NCBI GenBank assembly: GCA_028015205.1
Contig: CM051511.1
Location: 38,465,204 to 38,529,203, forward strand
Direction: 5' to 3'
Source of the DNA: Mytilisepta virgata
Taxonomy: Eukaryota; Mollusca; Bivalvia; Mytilida; Mytilidae
Length of the DNA: 64,000 bases
Shown: positions 12,724 to 25,322 of the stretch, piece after piece
Layout of the letters: each line of letters starts with the position of its first letter
How positions within the stretch are numbered: the stretch's first letter is position 1
Position numbers and translations under genes: made by a program
The notes under the pieces: model-generated
The model's database searches: none
What the model was told of the DNA's origin: nothing
What the model saw: the letters and a program-made list of their open reading frames with translations, nothing else

Positions 12724-12815
12724 AAAATAAAGAAAATAAAAAAAAAAAAAATGGAGGAACTAAAAAAAAAAAAAAAAAAAAAAGATTTAAAAAAAATAAA
12801 AAAATAAAAAATAAA
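12724..12815. repeat. A-rich low-complexity tract
   Basis: Runs of A broken by single T or G, including about 20 uninterrupted A residues near 12762-12783. The long hydrophobic F-rich frame on the other strand is an artefact of this tract. Confidence 0.9.
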
Positions 12816-14391
12816 AAGGCTAAATGTTCTGGTCAACTAGTCTTGATCAACGATATGTTTGAAATCTCACCAGTGACTGAACCCTCAGTGTTGTTACATT
12901 GTGTGTGATAGCATAATCCGAACTCTATTACAATTTTGTACATTTCAAAAATCAATTTGGTGTTCCATAAAAGTCTGCCAAACAATGCCAAATTTAGTTT
13001 GTGGTGACGTCATACTTTACGCAAACATCAATGAACTTCACATAATCATGAAAAATTCGATCTCATTTCAAAAGTGGAAAAGACATTAATTAATTACCAC
13101 TACTGAAAACAAAAGGTAATGTAATTCTTTTTTTTTACTTTCACGTTAAAGAAATATTTGATAAATCTTTAAAAAAAAGTCACAACTGGCGTTCGAATAC
13201 AATTTTTAAAGAAAAAATGAAAGTATAGGAATGATAGGGCACGATGAGGTCTGTGGAGGGTGCTATTGCAAACTTAAGCGATCATTATCTTTTCCATTAA
13301 GTTCATTGGTCAGTTATTTCTAACAGCAAGCTTTTTTCTTTCTCCTATTTTTGTCACTATTTCCTGGTATTTATAATAAACGAGACGCATCAGCTGTTGA
13401 AAGGCTATAGTTTGCCTACTCTAATTTTGAGAAAAAAATGTAAGTGGCTCGTAAATCTATCTTTAAATTTAAGTGTTTTCAAAGTACGTAATTAAAACTG
13501 TTAGATTTTGATTGATTTATTAAATATAAAGATACTTCAAGCGTTTGAAATATCTTTTTAGTAGTAAATCACGGCTCTTCAAACATCTTTTCTTTTATTT
13601 GTGAGGTTATCTATTTTTTAAATGATTTTGGTAACAATATATAATCGCATAAGTGTGAAATAAATTACATTACTGTTTGATATATTCATTGGTGATAAAG
13701 ACTAGATCATAAAACAGTATATACAAATTGGGTCAAAAAATTGCAGGCTGACTCGCATTTACAGAAATCGCAAGACCAAAAATGAAATGTGAATTACACG
13801 TATACAGCATGATTATCTCAAATAGTCAAATCAATAAAGTGTCAGATTCTAAATTATGTTAAACCTGTCACATGTTGATCACGCTTGTTTGAAACCGCAG
13901 AAAAATACATGTATTAGGATCTAATGCCAATCAGTGGATCTGATGAGTTTGGGTCAAAATGTACGTAGAATTACCCAGATTGCAATGCAGAGGAAACTTC
14001 AGATGAAACGGATGTCCGGTAATCAAATCTAGTGTCTGACTCCTTCAGTCAGACAGTGGATCTTCAAACTTATTTATGGTAAAAATAGATGTTTTTTTTA
14101 AAGAGGGTAAATTGTAATTAACTTAATAAAAACTCTCATACATGAACTTCTTTAATAAGTGCGAACATCGCCAAAGAGAGGTAATTGTTTGTTTAGCTCA
14201 CATGGACTGCTATACTAATCAAATTTTCTCCCTTTTTTCGCCTCTGTAAGTTTTTGAATAATTATATCCCACAACTCTCTCATTAGTTTTTGGGTTATCA
14301 TTTGGAAAGAAAATGGCTAGTTACTGTAGTAAATCACGGACAACTGCTATTTCTGGATTTTATAATTCTATATATTGATTATGCTCTGACG
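12816..14391. other. Unassigned AT-rich sequence
   Basis: No gene, RNA or repeat recognised. A CUGAUGA match at about 13940 is not followed by a hammerhead core. Confidence 0.35.
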
Positions 14392-14719
14392 TCCAAGTCA
14401 ATACTAGCCTCCTTGGTGGTCTCGTGATAGCGTGCTCGCCTCGAGTGCGGAAGGTTGCGGGTTCAAAATTGGTATTTGCTGCTTCTCTGCCAAACACGCG
14501 GCATTTAGGAGTAAGAGCAAAGGACTGGTCGGCTCGGAGTCAGTATAATGTGTCCGAGTTGGATGATATGTTTCCATGCGGACAGATACCTCGTGAGCTA
14601 GCAAGTTAAAAAATCGGCTCAGCGTGTCGGTCTAGTATTAACATATTCTCGTCCTGATATGCACCTAATGGCACCCGCTGGACCTTAAACAAGATTCGTC
14701 CATCCATCCAAGTCAATAC
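14392..14719 (+). mobile_element. tRNA-like SINE (family 2), complete copy
   Basis: The body (14405-14706) has the A-box-like tgatagcgtgctcgcctcg and a reduced B box (gcgggttcaaaat). It then carries tttgctgcttctctgcc, cagtataatgtgtccgag, tacctcgtgagctagc, ggctcagcgtgtcggtctag and a catccatcc tail. It is flanked by a perfect 13-bp target duplication (tccaagtcaatac) at 14392-14404 and 14707-14719. The B box is damaged relative to the 36-kb copy, where it reads gggttcgatccctgg. Insertion was by LINE-style retroposition, judging from duplication length and tail. Confidence 0.88.
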
Positions 14720-15267
14720 GATAAAAAGGTGTATTTTTTTTTACACTATCTCTGACTAAGCCTGTACTTCATCTCTTGTCGTTACCTTGCATCCTTCGAC
14801 CATCGTCGCCCTTCCTCATAAAAAAGGCGTGAAGTTAATTTACTATGTGCAATCTATGGAATTTTGTCTCATTGAACCGTATCCTTTTATTTTCATAATG
14901 ACGTTCTGTTCATCTCTTTGTAGTGTTATATCATGAAGTGTTACACATAATACTTGAGGAAAATGCTAGTTTAAGAAGTGGATACAGTGAGTTGCTCGTA
15001 AATATTTTCTTGTATTTGAGCAGTATCAGAGTGTTATATAAAACATAATAAATCTATTTATTTATGGATACAAAGTAATCTGAAAATGTTTCGCTCTTCA
15101 GTCTAACAATCTTCAAAGAATATATTTTTACTTGACGTTTGCATTTTCAGCTTTGAGGTAAAGGATTCATAACGTGTTTGAAAATAATGTTTCTGGAAAA
15201 AAGATGTATAAATTTAACATATTTAAAAGATTGTTAGAAAGAAGAATACAATGCATCAATAAACCGG

Positions 15268-15800
15268 TACCGTAAGTCGGGAAATTTTGGATGTAGTTTT
15301 ATTTTGGCGTATTTGGCGCCTACCATTAAAGCACCAAAATTAAACACACCAAAATTTATCATGCTTCAAACTTAGAAACGCCAAAGTTTGATCGGGAAAT
15401 TCGCTAACGGTATCGGTAGGACTTTTAGAGATTTTAAACCTGTGCTTTTATATAAGTGTCACTTTGATGTCTGCTTTTAATAAACATGATTTTATGTATT
15501 TTATTAATAAAGAAAATATCTAAATATCTCTAGCTCTTTCAAACATAATGCGAAAATTGTTCATGTCCCCTCCGTATTCGACTCTTGGTTACAAAGTTAC
15601 TGTATGTCAAGGTCAAATCAGCGATAAATTTTACATATGAAATGGACTTCACAGAGTTTCCTGTTGTTTATCAAATAATCCAAAATAAAACACAGCTGAA
15701 TTGTCAAAACGCCAAAATTTAACATGCCAAAATAAAACATGCACATTTCAACACAAAACCGCCAAAATTTCCATACACCAAAATATCCCAATTTACGGTA
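15268..15800. mobile_element. Foldback (MITE-like) element with short terminal inverted repeats
   Basis: The left end (taccgtaagtcgggaaattt at 15268) and the reverse complement of the right end (taccgtaaattgggatattt ending at 15800) match over about 30 bp. Near both ends there are clusters of short motifs built on gccaaaatt and ccaaaattta. No frame of useful length lies inside. The size (533 bp) and structure suit a non-autonomous DNA element. Confidence 0.6.
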
Positions 15801-17734
15801 TGCTCTTTTATTATCTTGTTATCATAAATTATTTTTGAAAAATCAAACAAACGAAAAGCAATTGTCCTAATAGTTAAACTTGTCGCAGTTATTCCTTATA
15901 TCTTCTGGACTAAAAATCATTGAGACAATATTAAAATAATGCAAATATCCTTATTCCCATCTACTCCCCGTCCTTATTTTCGTATTTTGTTTGTATGCAT
16001 TATAACATCGAGATTACCCTGACCTCCAACGACATTTTAGCTAATTCCTTCAAAATCATGAAGGCTGAAATCTGATTGGCTGATTGGAAAGGTATCAAAA
16101 CAGAAATTAAAAGTAAAATGTAGTGTTGTTAGATCTACATACATTGACTGAAAGGAGCAATTAATAGATCTAAGTTTTATTAGATTGTTATTGTAATACA
16201 TGGAAATTGACTGTCAATGCAAGCAAGACCAAGACACTAATATTCAAAAATTCATAGAGAATTTAAATACATAGGAAATCGTATAAACTGTAAAGGAAAC
16301 TTTACAAAAACTTCACAGGTTAAAAGATTATATTTTCGTTGAAAAAAAACTCAAGTCTAATTTCAATTTAGTTATCATATTAGCTGTTTGAAACATTTTA
16401 ACGTATAATTCGGAAGTTGATTCATGAACATTTGTTATTGACATTTCAGCTCTACCCTGAAAGTAAAAGCTAATAACACATATTGTGATTTGCTTTCTCT
16501 TGCAGACAATATCCTTTTTGGAAAGTTCCTTCAAAATTTGCAAGGCTATGTAAGGCCTTAAGAGAACAGCTTCAAATATAAGCTCCAGATCTAAACTAGG
16601 AAAGTTTACATTTATAGAATTACGTCATTTGACATTAATCCCCTTGTCAAAGAATCTCTACAAGTGAATCTAGACATGCATTCAAAAAGTATTATTTTTG
16701 GTTCTCATGTGTAGAAAAAATAGAAAAAAAACTTGATCTAAATAGTAACTTAGGTTAACCGTTTGATCAATTAAAATGTGTTCTTAAAGACTTTCAGTAA
16801 GACAATTTCTGATTTCTACGAAAAATTAACATTAGATAGATCATCTAAATTTGATGATCCCTCAAATCTTTTTCTTTATGCAAAAATAAAAAAATAACTA
16901 TGGCAGACAAATTTATTTGAATCTTTATAACTTCAAAAATAGATAATTGATCGCTGTTAAATTCAGGTTGAGCGACCATCAATTAGGTACATGTATAGCA
17001 ACTGAAAGATATAAAAAATATACCCAGAGAGTAAAGAATTGGTAAGAAATTCAAAGTTCTTGGATATGAGAATCATTTTCTGTTAAATTGTAAGATAAAA
17101 TTTGCATTAGATGATGATTTTTTTATATCGTATATATGAATAATTTTTATACGTCCTTTAAGAATATTAATAATAGAGTTAAAGTAAAAATACATATTGT
17201 CACCTTATAAAATAGAACTTTTTTGTCGTGCTGGAGTCTTCAACAAGCATTCTTTAGAACTAAGGGCATCAGACCCTGGCCAGACAGGTTTTTAATTAAA
17301 AATGTACTTTAATTTGTTTTCTTTGTTTTTGCATTTTGTTGTTTTATTATATCTTGTTGTACAAATAAAGAATATAAAACACAAACATTTTACGATTCTT
17401 GTCAGGATCGGCCTTTACATGTACATTGTATCGGTGATTTTTGACTAAAACACTTGTAAATTAATATTTTGTGCAACACGAAACCGTATATGCTTTAATT
17501 CTATAACTATTTCTATCTTCAAAAAGAGTTTGTCAGAAAATTTAACTTATTATTCAGAATTTAATTAATAATAACTCCGTGATGTAGATGACGATTTCAG
17601 ATCGTCTACTTTCAATTTGCATAGTCGAACAGGCAGTCGAAAAGTTTGGAGATATTTTTTTAGATTGTTACAGAAGTGAAACACAACAAGATTCTTAACA
17701 GAAAATTACAAGAAACATTGATAAATGTTGTCTG
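15801..17734. other. Unassigned AT-rich sequence
   Basis: No gene, RNA or shared repeat recognised on either strand. Confidence 0.35.
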
Positions 17735-20700
17735 TATTATTGCAATGCAATGGCCCAAGCCGATCCTAAAACGACCATCTGACGGCCGAAGAAGCTTTAT
17801 AAGTAAAAACGGTAAACATCATAGTAAAATCTTCATCAGTTTTGATATAACAAAATGGATATCAGGAAAGGTCAACAATGACATATCGATAAATCAACAC
17901 CACTAACAGACAACCACAGACAGGGCATACAGTGTAACACAAAAGGTCACCTAACAGACAACCAGGGACAGGGCATACATTGTAACACAAAAGGCCAAAT
18001 AAAAAGAAAAACACAAAGATAAACACAACATAGAGTCAGGATAGTAGGATAGTATCACGATGTGGATGAAATGAGAATCTGCATGTAGGATTATAATACT
18101 TTGTGTTTAATATGTGTACTTTTTTATGCATAAACATATTTTCAAACTTTCAATTTACCTTGTTCTTCCGAAGTCACATAATGTAAATAAAATATAAGAG
18201 AATTACTGATTTCGGCATTAGGTTTTAGACAGATACATACACCTTATTTAATTAGTTTGTGTATGAATAAAATTCCCGTCTCCGTACATATTTTGTCTAG
18301 CCATCCTTGTTAAAATGATTCAAATGTTACATTTTTTTCCAATTTGTTACTTCGTCGTAAACTTTGATATTTGCAGTCATTGATGAGGTTTTGAACGGTA
18401 AACCTCTCATTGTACTAACATTGATTCTTTAATCTTTTTTTCCTTTGTTATCTTGTCATTTTGTGGCATCTCACAAATCCTTTGTCATTCATTAATATAT
18501 TTTTAAAAAAAATAAAAAATTGACATGTTGTATTTATCTTTGTTTGTATTTTCTAAATTATTAAATAAAAAAAACCATATCCCTTTGATCAGCATTTTCT
18601 TAATTGATTTCCCTGGGGAAAATATGTTCTTCAAATCTCCATACCTTACTAGCTTCACTATAATTTTTGATCCGATATGTTGACGTGTATTTCTTGTCGT
18701 AAACATCCTCTTTGAAAATATTGTCTTGATAATTTATATAAATATCTATATAAATGATTAAAAGCAAATTTCCAAGACTAAAAACAAGACTCACTGACTT
18801 GCAGCCAATTACCCATATGTGATCTAAAAATGTATATATTTATTTATAAACAAAGTCACCAGGCTGAAGCGTAAACTAAAAGCCACTCTCATTTGTGCAA
18901 TAAAAATTACCGCTGCGGTATTTTTTTTTGCACGAATAAGAATCTCATCTATTGTTTATTCAAAATCGCAGAAATATTAATGTATAGGTTGGCTTACTTA
19001 ACACATCATAATGCGTCTTTTGTTACCTTTTTATTTATTTTCGACCAAAAAAACTTCATTTCATGTCTTCCGTCATTTCGCTGGATCAAATGTAAAGTCT
19101 TGTTTAATACTAGATTTTTTAAATGTAGATGTACAGATGTATCTGGTATTATACTCTGCAGGATATGAAAGTATTTAACAGATACACAGTTGGCTAAAAT
19201 TTCAAAGTTTATTTTAACTTCCTATTTTTCAGGTAATATTTTTTAGGCATTTCATAATATGGAAGAAAGGATATAGTTACAATGGACGAATAATTGACGA
19301 CAAATCCCTGTACAGTACAGCAAAGTTTAAGAATAGCTAGCAAAAACGCATCAAGTTGAAAGCCCGTTTTGCTCCATATCTAGCTATGGTTGAAATCATC
19401 GCTGTCAAAATTATCTGACTTGTTAGCACTAGCTATATATCGTTAAACACTGGACAACTTTTCGATAGCCTATCATTTGCCAGATTTGTCATGAAGAAAA
19501 ATAGCATATCTGTACCTGATGTTAGAAAATAATTCACATACTGCCTACAAAGTGAAAATTAAATTATTATAAATGTCTAACCATTAACATATTATAATTT
19601 TTTTTTATTTTCTAAGTAGTAGTTTGAATAAAGAAATTTATTTTCTAAGTAGTAGTTTGAATAAAGAAATTTATTTTCTAAGTATATTGAATACAGAAAT
19701 AACTAATTGAAATTTTAAAAAATAGCCGAACACAAAATATAATAAAACATTTTAATTCATCCCTATGCACTTTGTCTAAAAATACACATTGTAAACATTG
19801 CTATATGAAATAATCAATTAAACTAACGTTCGTTTAACAGAATATTAATATTTAAATTATTTTTTTTTTATTTGAAATGTAAAGAATCGTCTGTTGATTC
19901 AGTTTAATATATTAATAGGTATCTTAATCCCATTATAACGGCTTTTTGGCATTCAACGATCGTTAGCTAGTGTTCAGCGCGTTGAATGCATTTGACTGAC
20001 TCTGAAACCAGCTGGGTGGCGCTTAACATGGGCTGAACACTATCTGGCTATCATTGACAGTAATTTAAACACTAGCTTGATATTGTCGCCAGCTTTTTCG
20101 CGTTAAACTATAACCATGCCGAGACTTTATCAACATAGACCTAACGAAAGTTTAAGTAAAAGAACAACTGTTGTAATGATGTACTTCATATTAAGGTCAT
20201 AATGAGGTGTACAATACCGAGCAAAAGTCATTTTAAAAATAATTCCAGTTACAAATTTTAGGGATTACTATTAATTTATTTGTTACCTGTGTTTAATAAA
20301 GATATAGAGAAATAATGAACAATACTGCTACATTATTCCTATCCGCCATTTTGTAGAAAGCGATATCAACATCGTTACAAGACGTAATTTTATCAAACCT
20401 AGCCAAAATTGCCATGTGCGCCATTGCCTTCATCTGCTTCCGTTGTCGTAATTTTCAAGTACAATGTCTTCTCTGATGAAACCTCTGGGCTAATTTGGAC
20501 CAAATGTTACATGTAGTATCTCAACTTGGCGAGAAGCTTAATATGTTCTTTAATTGCATACTAGTATTCTCTGGCGTATAACGATGTCGTTTTCAATGAT
20601 TTCAGTTATGTCACTTGGTACAATGTCTGCCGATAGTCATGATTTAATATCTAATATTCGATATCTTTCCTAACAATTATCTCGATAAAACATTTGATAC

Positions 20701-20940
20701 CAGTCGTTGGAGGTATATGGAAATAGGAAGGTTAGCGCCCCGAGCAAGTTATTTTCATATTTGGCTTATCACAGGTGATTTTTATGGAATTCTCATGTTC
20801 TAATAATCTGATGGGCTTGAAACATATCGTTGAACTCTTAGATAGGAGTTCCCATGTTAATCTGATTTCCCAGTAGGATAAACGGCCGTATAACGAATTT
20901 TATTAGTTAGTGGTCAAGTTTTGTAATCACACTGTTCTGG
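17735..20940. repeat. Segmental duplication, unit 1
   Basis: Starts with gcccaagccgatcctaaaac and ends with the block that includes ggcttatcacaggtgatttt. Landmarks recur in the same order in unit 3 (21606-26720) and, with a large internal deletion, in unit 2 (20985-21605). The last 430 bp (20510-20940) match 26300-26720 at roughly 90 percent by eye; the middle is more diverged. Unit 1 has about 800 bp at 19290-20110 that unit 3 lacks. No frame is conserved across units well enough to claim a gene. Confidence 0.8.
19605..19700. repeat. 33-bp tandem repeat, about 2.7 copies
   Basis: The block ttctaagtagtagtttgaat plus aaagaaatttatt occurs at period 33 (tctaagt at 19611, 19644 and 19677); the third copy is partial and diverged. 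The first two copies are identical, so the duplication is recent. It lies in the part of unit 1 that unit 3 lacks. Confidence 0.9.
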
Positions 20941-20984
20941 ATTTACAAGATCGGGTCTCTCGTTTTAAACCAACCACTGCTAAA

Positions 20985-21605
20985 CGTTTGCCCAAGGCAG
21001 TCCTAAAACAGACCGTCTGACGTCAGAAGAAGCTTTATAAGTAGGAACGGAAAAATCATAATCAAATCTACATCATTTTGTACGTATCAACAAAATGGAT
21101 ACCAGGAAATGTCAACCATCAATCAATCAAAACCACCTAACACACAGACCTGCAGACAAAAGAAATAAAAATAAAAATAACACAAAAAGGGCAAAAAACC
21201 AGCCATATCGCTTGTTCAACTGTAAAGTCTTGTCTAACATTTGAGTCTTTTATATGTACAAATTTATCTGTTATAACACTCTCGAAAATATGAATGTATG
21301 CGACATATAGACAATTGGCTAAAATTGAGGTCTTTAATACCGAGTAAAAAACCATTTATCAACTAATTGCAGTAACTAATTCAAGGGTTTACCATTAATT
21401 TATGTGTTACCTGTGTTTAACAAATAATGAAATATATGGGTATTTTTCATATCTGTTGTGTTGTAGAAAGCGATGTCAACATAATTACTACAAGACGTAT
21501 TTTTAGCTAACTTGACCAAAAAAATGCATGTGCGCTTTTGCCATCAATCTGCGTTCGTTATCTTACACTTTCCTTTTAAATATCCTCCCCTCTGAACCTG
21601 CTAAC
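20985..21605. repeat. Segmental duplication, unit 2 (internally deleted)
   Basis: Begins gcccaaggcagtcctaaaac, matching the start of unit 1. It then jumps to the equivalent of unit 1 position about 19080 (cgcttgttcaactgtaaagt) and ends in the part matching unit 1 20220-20480 (agaaagcgatgtcaacat, atgtgcgcttttgcc). At 21606 the sequence restarts (accacctaacacacag), so three units lie head to tail. Confidence 0.7.
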
Positions 21606-23059
21606 AATCACCACCACCTAACACACAGAACTACACACAAAAATAACACAAAAGTGCAAAAAACACAAAGATAAACACAATATAGAGTCAGGATAATAGG
21701 ATAGTGTTAAAATATGGATGTACATCATGTACATGATGAATGGGAATCTTCATGCTTTGATTATTTTTCTTATATACGCAATTATATTCATGGAATATGG
21801 CACCATAAAAAAATATTTTAAAACTTTCAATTTACATTATTCTTCCAAAATATTTGTCACATAATGAAAATAAAAAAAGAGTTACTTATTTCGACATTAG
21901 ATTTTAGATAGATACAAACACCTTATTTAATTTGTTAGTGCATGAATACGATTACCGTCTCCGTGCATATTTTGTCAAGCCCTCGTTGTTAAGTGATTCA
22001 ATTCTTAAATTTTATTCCATTTGTTACTTTGTTGTAAACCTTGGTATTTGCAGTAATTGATGAGGTTTTGAACTGTAAACAAAATCTCTTTATGCTTACG
22101 ATCAAGGCTCCTGACTATTTAATCTTTTTTCCCTTTGTTATCTTATCATCCTTTGTCATTCAGTGATATATTTTATGAAAATTTCAAAAGTGAAATGATC
22201 TCCTTATGTTTGTATTTTCTATTCTTAATTATAAAAAACCTATCACTTTGATCAGCAATTTTTAAATCTATTTTTCCAAGGACAAAACGTGTTTTTAAAA
22301 TCTCCGTAGCTTATTAGCTTCTCTATAATCTTTGACCCTATATACTGACGTCTATTTCTTGTTTTAAACATCTCTTTCAACATATTTTCATATTGATTTA
22401 TCTAAATATCGATTTATAACGCGTATAAAAGATGAAAAGAACGCAGCGGTATTTTTTATTGCACAAAGAAGAATCGCTTTTTTATTTTTTTCCTAAGCCT
22501 TGTGAATTCGTTTATAAGTAAATGTTTACATTTTTAGATCAAGGCTAGTTGGAAAAGGCGGTTGGCCACAGGAAGTGTGTTTTGTTTTCAGTCTTCCAAA
22601 TTTGGTTGTTATTGCAGAAATAAGAATCGCTTTTATTGTTTATCAAAAATTGCAGCAATATTAATGTACAGTTTGACTTACAGTGCATGTTTTTCATACT
22701 GTTTTATTCATTTTCTAACAAATAACTTTATTTTATGTCTTTAGCCATTTCGCTGGTTCAACTGTAGAGTTTTTATATGTACAAATGATCTGTTATAACA
22801 CTCTTCAGGATATGAATGTATGCGACATATATACAGTTGGCTAAAATTTCAAAGTTTATTTTTACTCCTTATTTTTCAAGTAATAATATCTCGGCATTTC
22901 AGCTCATAATATGACTGAAGGGGTATATTTAATATTGATTAATATTTGACGAAAAATCCCTATACAACTTAGCTACATGTACATAGACCGAACGAAAGGT
23001 TAAGTAACAGAACAGTTGAAGTGTTTTTTTCATTTTAAAGTCCCAATACAGAGACAAAC

Positions 23060-24330
23060 TAGAGGCTCAGAGGGCTGAGCCTGTATCGCTCACCTGGCAG
23101 GAACAAGAATTGCCCATGACGGCCATGTTTGTCGCATGATCTGGACAAAACGAGAAAACTTTGTAAAAAACTTCCCACAGATGCTTCCTGTCAAGTTTCA
23201 TTTCATTCGGCCAAGCAGTTTCAGGGAAGAAGATTTCTTTATATCAACCTATCAGAAACAAGAATTGGCCATGCTTGTCGTCCAATCAGGAAGAAAAAAA
23301 TTAATTTCATAAAAGACTTTCCATAGATGCTTCCTGTCTGACAGTTTTGGCCAAGTAGTTCAAGAAAATAAATTGTTCTTTAGTCAACCAATGAGAAACA
23401 AGAATTGCCCATGACGGCCATGTTTGTTTCCCGATCGAGACAAATGAGGTTGTAAAGAACCTCCCATAGATGTTTCCTGTCAATTTTCGTTCCAATTGGC
23501 CAAGCGACGTCAGAGACGCATATTGTTTTATATAAGCCAGTCAAATAAAAGAACAGAACACGGCGTCGATATTTGTAGTCCAATCGGGACGAAATGAAGA
23601 AATTTTATAAGGGACCTCCCATGTATGCTTCTTGTCAAGATTCGTTCCATTTGGTCCCGTGATTTCAGAGGAGATTTTTTTTATATCAGCCAATCAGAAA
23701 CAAGAACTAACCATGGTGGCCATATTTTATAGTCCCATCGGGACAAAATGACAATACTTTGTACAGAACCTCCCGTAGATGATTCCTGTCAGGTTTCATT
23801 CCATTTGGCCAAGCAATTCCAGAGAAAAACATTTTTTAATCAACCAATGAGGAACAGGAATTGCCCATGACGGCCATGTTTGTTGCCCGATCTGGATGAA
23901 ATGATGAAACTTTGTAAACAATCATCTATGTATGCTTCAAGTTTAGTTCCATTTGGCCAAGCGATTTCAAAAACAAGAACTGCCCATTGCGGCCACATTT
24001 GCAGTCCGATCGGAACGAAACGAGGAAACTTTTTAAAGTATCCCTCATATATGCTTCCTGTCAATTTTTGTTCCATTTGGCCAAGCAGTTTAAGACAAGA
24101 TTTTTGAAAATCAGCCAATCAAAAACAACAATTGCCCATGTTTGTTGTCCAATCAAGACGAAATTAGCAAATTGTATAAAAGACCTTACATGCTTAAATG
24201 TTTCCTACCAAGTTTAATTCTATTTGGCCCAGTGGTTTCAGAGTAAAAGATTAAAATGTGAAAAGTTATCAGACGGACGCCAAGTGATGACAAAAGCTCA
24301 TATGGCCTTTGGCCAGATGAGCTAAAAATC
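23060..24330 (-). repeat. Array-type repeat element, about 8 units of 120-155 bp
   Basis: Units begin near 23103, 23260, 23400, 23551, 23700, 23855, 23975 and 24126. Each contains caagaattgcccatgac-like, cggccatgtttgt-like, gatgcttcctgtcaa-like and ttccatttggccaagc-like blocks in order. The array is bounded by ggctgagcctgtatcgctca at 23075 and by an end at 24271-24330 that reads, on the minus strand, tttttagctcatctggccaa. Ends of this type mark repeats common in bivalves. Copies differ by 15-25 percent, so the array is old. Short frames across it come from the repeat, not from genes. Confidence 0.8.
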
Positions 24331-24566
24331 AGTTATCAAATAATTCCAGTAACAAATTCTAGGGTTTACCATCAATTTATTTGTTACCTGTGTTTAACAA
24401 ATAATGAACAATATGGCTACTTTCATATCCGTTGTATTATAGAAAGCGATGTCAACTACAAGACATATTTTTAGCTAACATGACCAAAAGGGCCATGTGC
24501 GTCCGTTGTCGTAAACTTTCCTTTAAATCTCCTCTCCTCTGAAACCACTTTGCTAATTGGAACAAA

Positions 24567-25105
24567 ACGTTATTGGCCCCCTTCAAAACTCTTTTAACGC
24601 ATCCCCGAAACCCAAACGCAATTGCTGCTGTTACTAAAAATAGAAAAAGTGGATGGATTAAAAAAAAATTAAACTGTATGGCAAGGTGGAACCAAAATTG
24701 GCAGCAATGGTCCTTAGGTGGTTCCCCTTTCATAATTGTGTCCTATGACGTGGACCGTCAACCAAGATTGCTGCAACAGCTGAACATTGTTTAATGTAGG
24801 ACCCTATGAGAAAATGCATTTAAAAATATTGACTAAAACTGGAAGCAGACTTGGTGTTATGGTCGTTAAATGCTTTCCTTTCAGAATTGTGTCTAACGGC
24901 ACGGTCTGTCAGACAAGATTACTGCCACAACCGAACTAAATTTAACACCATGGGGAAATTCTTCTTAACATATTTTAACTGTGTAAAGATCGTTATTAGA
25001 AACTTCATTCAAAAAAAATCTTGTCTAAAACAACTGAGCGTATTGGATCCATGTTGGTAGCAAATGTCCTTGGGTGGCATTCTTCCGGAATAGTAGGCCA
25101 AAATT
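24567..25105 (+). repeat. Diverged array-type repeat, first part
   Basis: Contains 2-3 diverged units of about 170 bp with landmarks atggtccttaggtggttc, cataattgtgtcctatgac, gaccgtcaaccaagattgct and aggaccctatgagaaaa. The same landmarks recur at 31870-32900. It is interrupted at 25106 by the ribozyme-bearing repeat and resumes at 25323. Confidence 0.65.
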
Positions 25106-25322
25106 ACAATCCAAAGATACTAATATTAGATATAGTAAATTTATACTATGCTGTATACGACGCATTTCAAGGAGTTACCTCTCATCAGCAGCATTAAAAC
25201 CGAAACATTTGGAAGACCAAAAACCAAACTTATCTTAAACAAGAAGTACTCAACCAAAAATACCTAGATAGGAAGCCAAATTAAGCTAAGGAGGTGAAGC
25301 AATACAAGGAATGAACCCTTAG
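25106..25322 (-). mobile_element. Hammerhead-bearing dispersed repeat, copy B (217 bp)
   Basis: Matches 42561-42784 over its whole length, with the first 95 bp nearly identical and the remainder about 85 percent. In the ribozyme sense it starts ctaagggttcattccttgta and ends ggattgt. It interrupts an array-type repeat: the interrupted text on the right (catgaaatgcgaactacgat) corresponds to aaaatgaaatgctaacaaag at 32478 in an uninterrupted relative. No protein is encoded. Known mobile relatives that combine a hammerhead with a short non-coding body are the retrozymes and the terminal repeats of Penelope-like elements; which one applies here is open. Confidence 0.75.
25148..25194 (-). ncRNA. Type I hammerhead ribozyme, copy B, core intact
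   Basis: On the minus strand the order is stem I AUGCUG, core CUGAUGA, stem II GAGG-UAACU-CCUU (one G-U closing pair, then A-U, G-C, G-C), GAAA, stem III AUGC-GUC-GUAU (its first A is the last A of GAAA), the residue A before the cut, and stem I CAGCAU. All invariant core residues are present. The predicted cleavage triplet is AUA, with the cut between 25154 and 25153. The open end is stem I, which makes it type I, the class known from animal retroelements. An adjacent palindrome (ATAGTA/TACTAT) just 3' may extend stem I. Tertiary contacts needed for fast cleavage cannot be judged by eye. Confidence 0.88.

Noticed and set aside
12648..12836. Long phenylalanine-rich frame on the minus strand
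   Set aside because: Produced by the A-rich tract on the plus strand.
13938..13965. CUGAUGA near 13940
   Set aside because: Followed by AAAA rather than GAAA and no flanking helices.
18893..19168. Frame with a partial counterpart at 22562-22744 in the duplicated unit
   Set aside because: The two frames agree over only part of their length with gaps that shift the frame, as expected of non-coding duplicated DNA.
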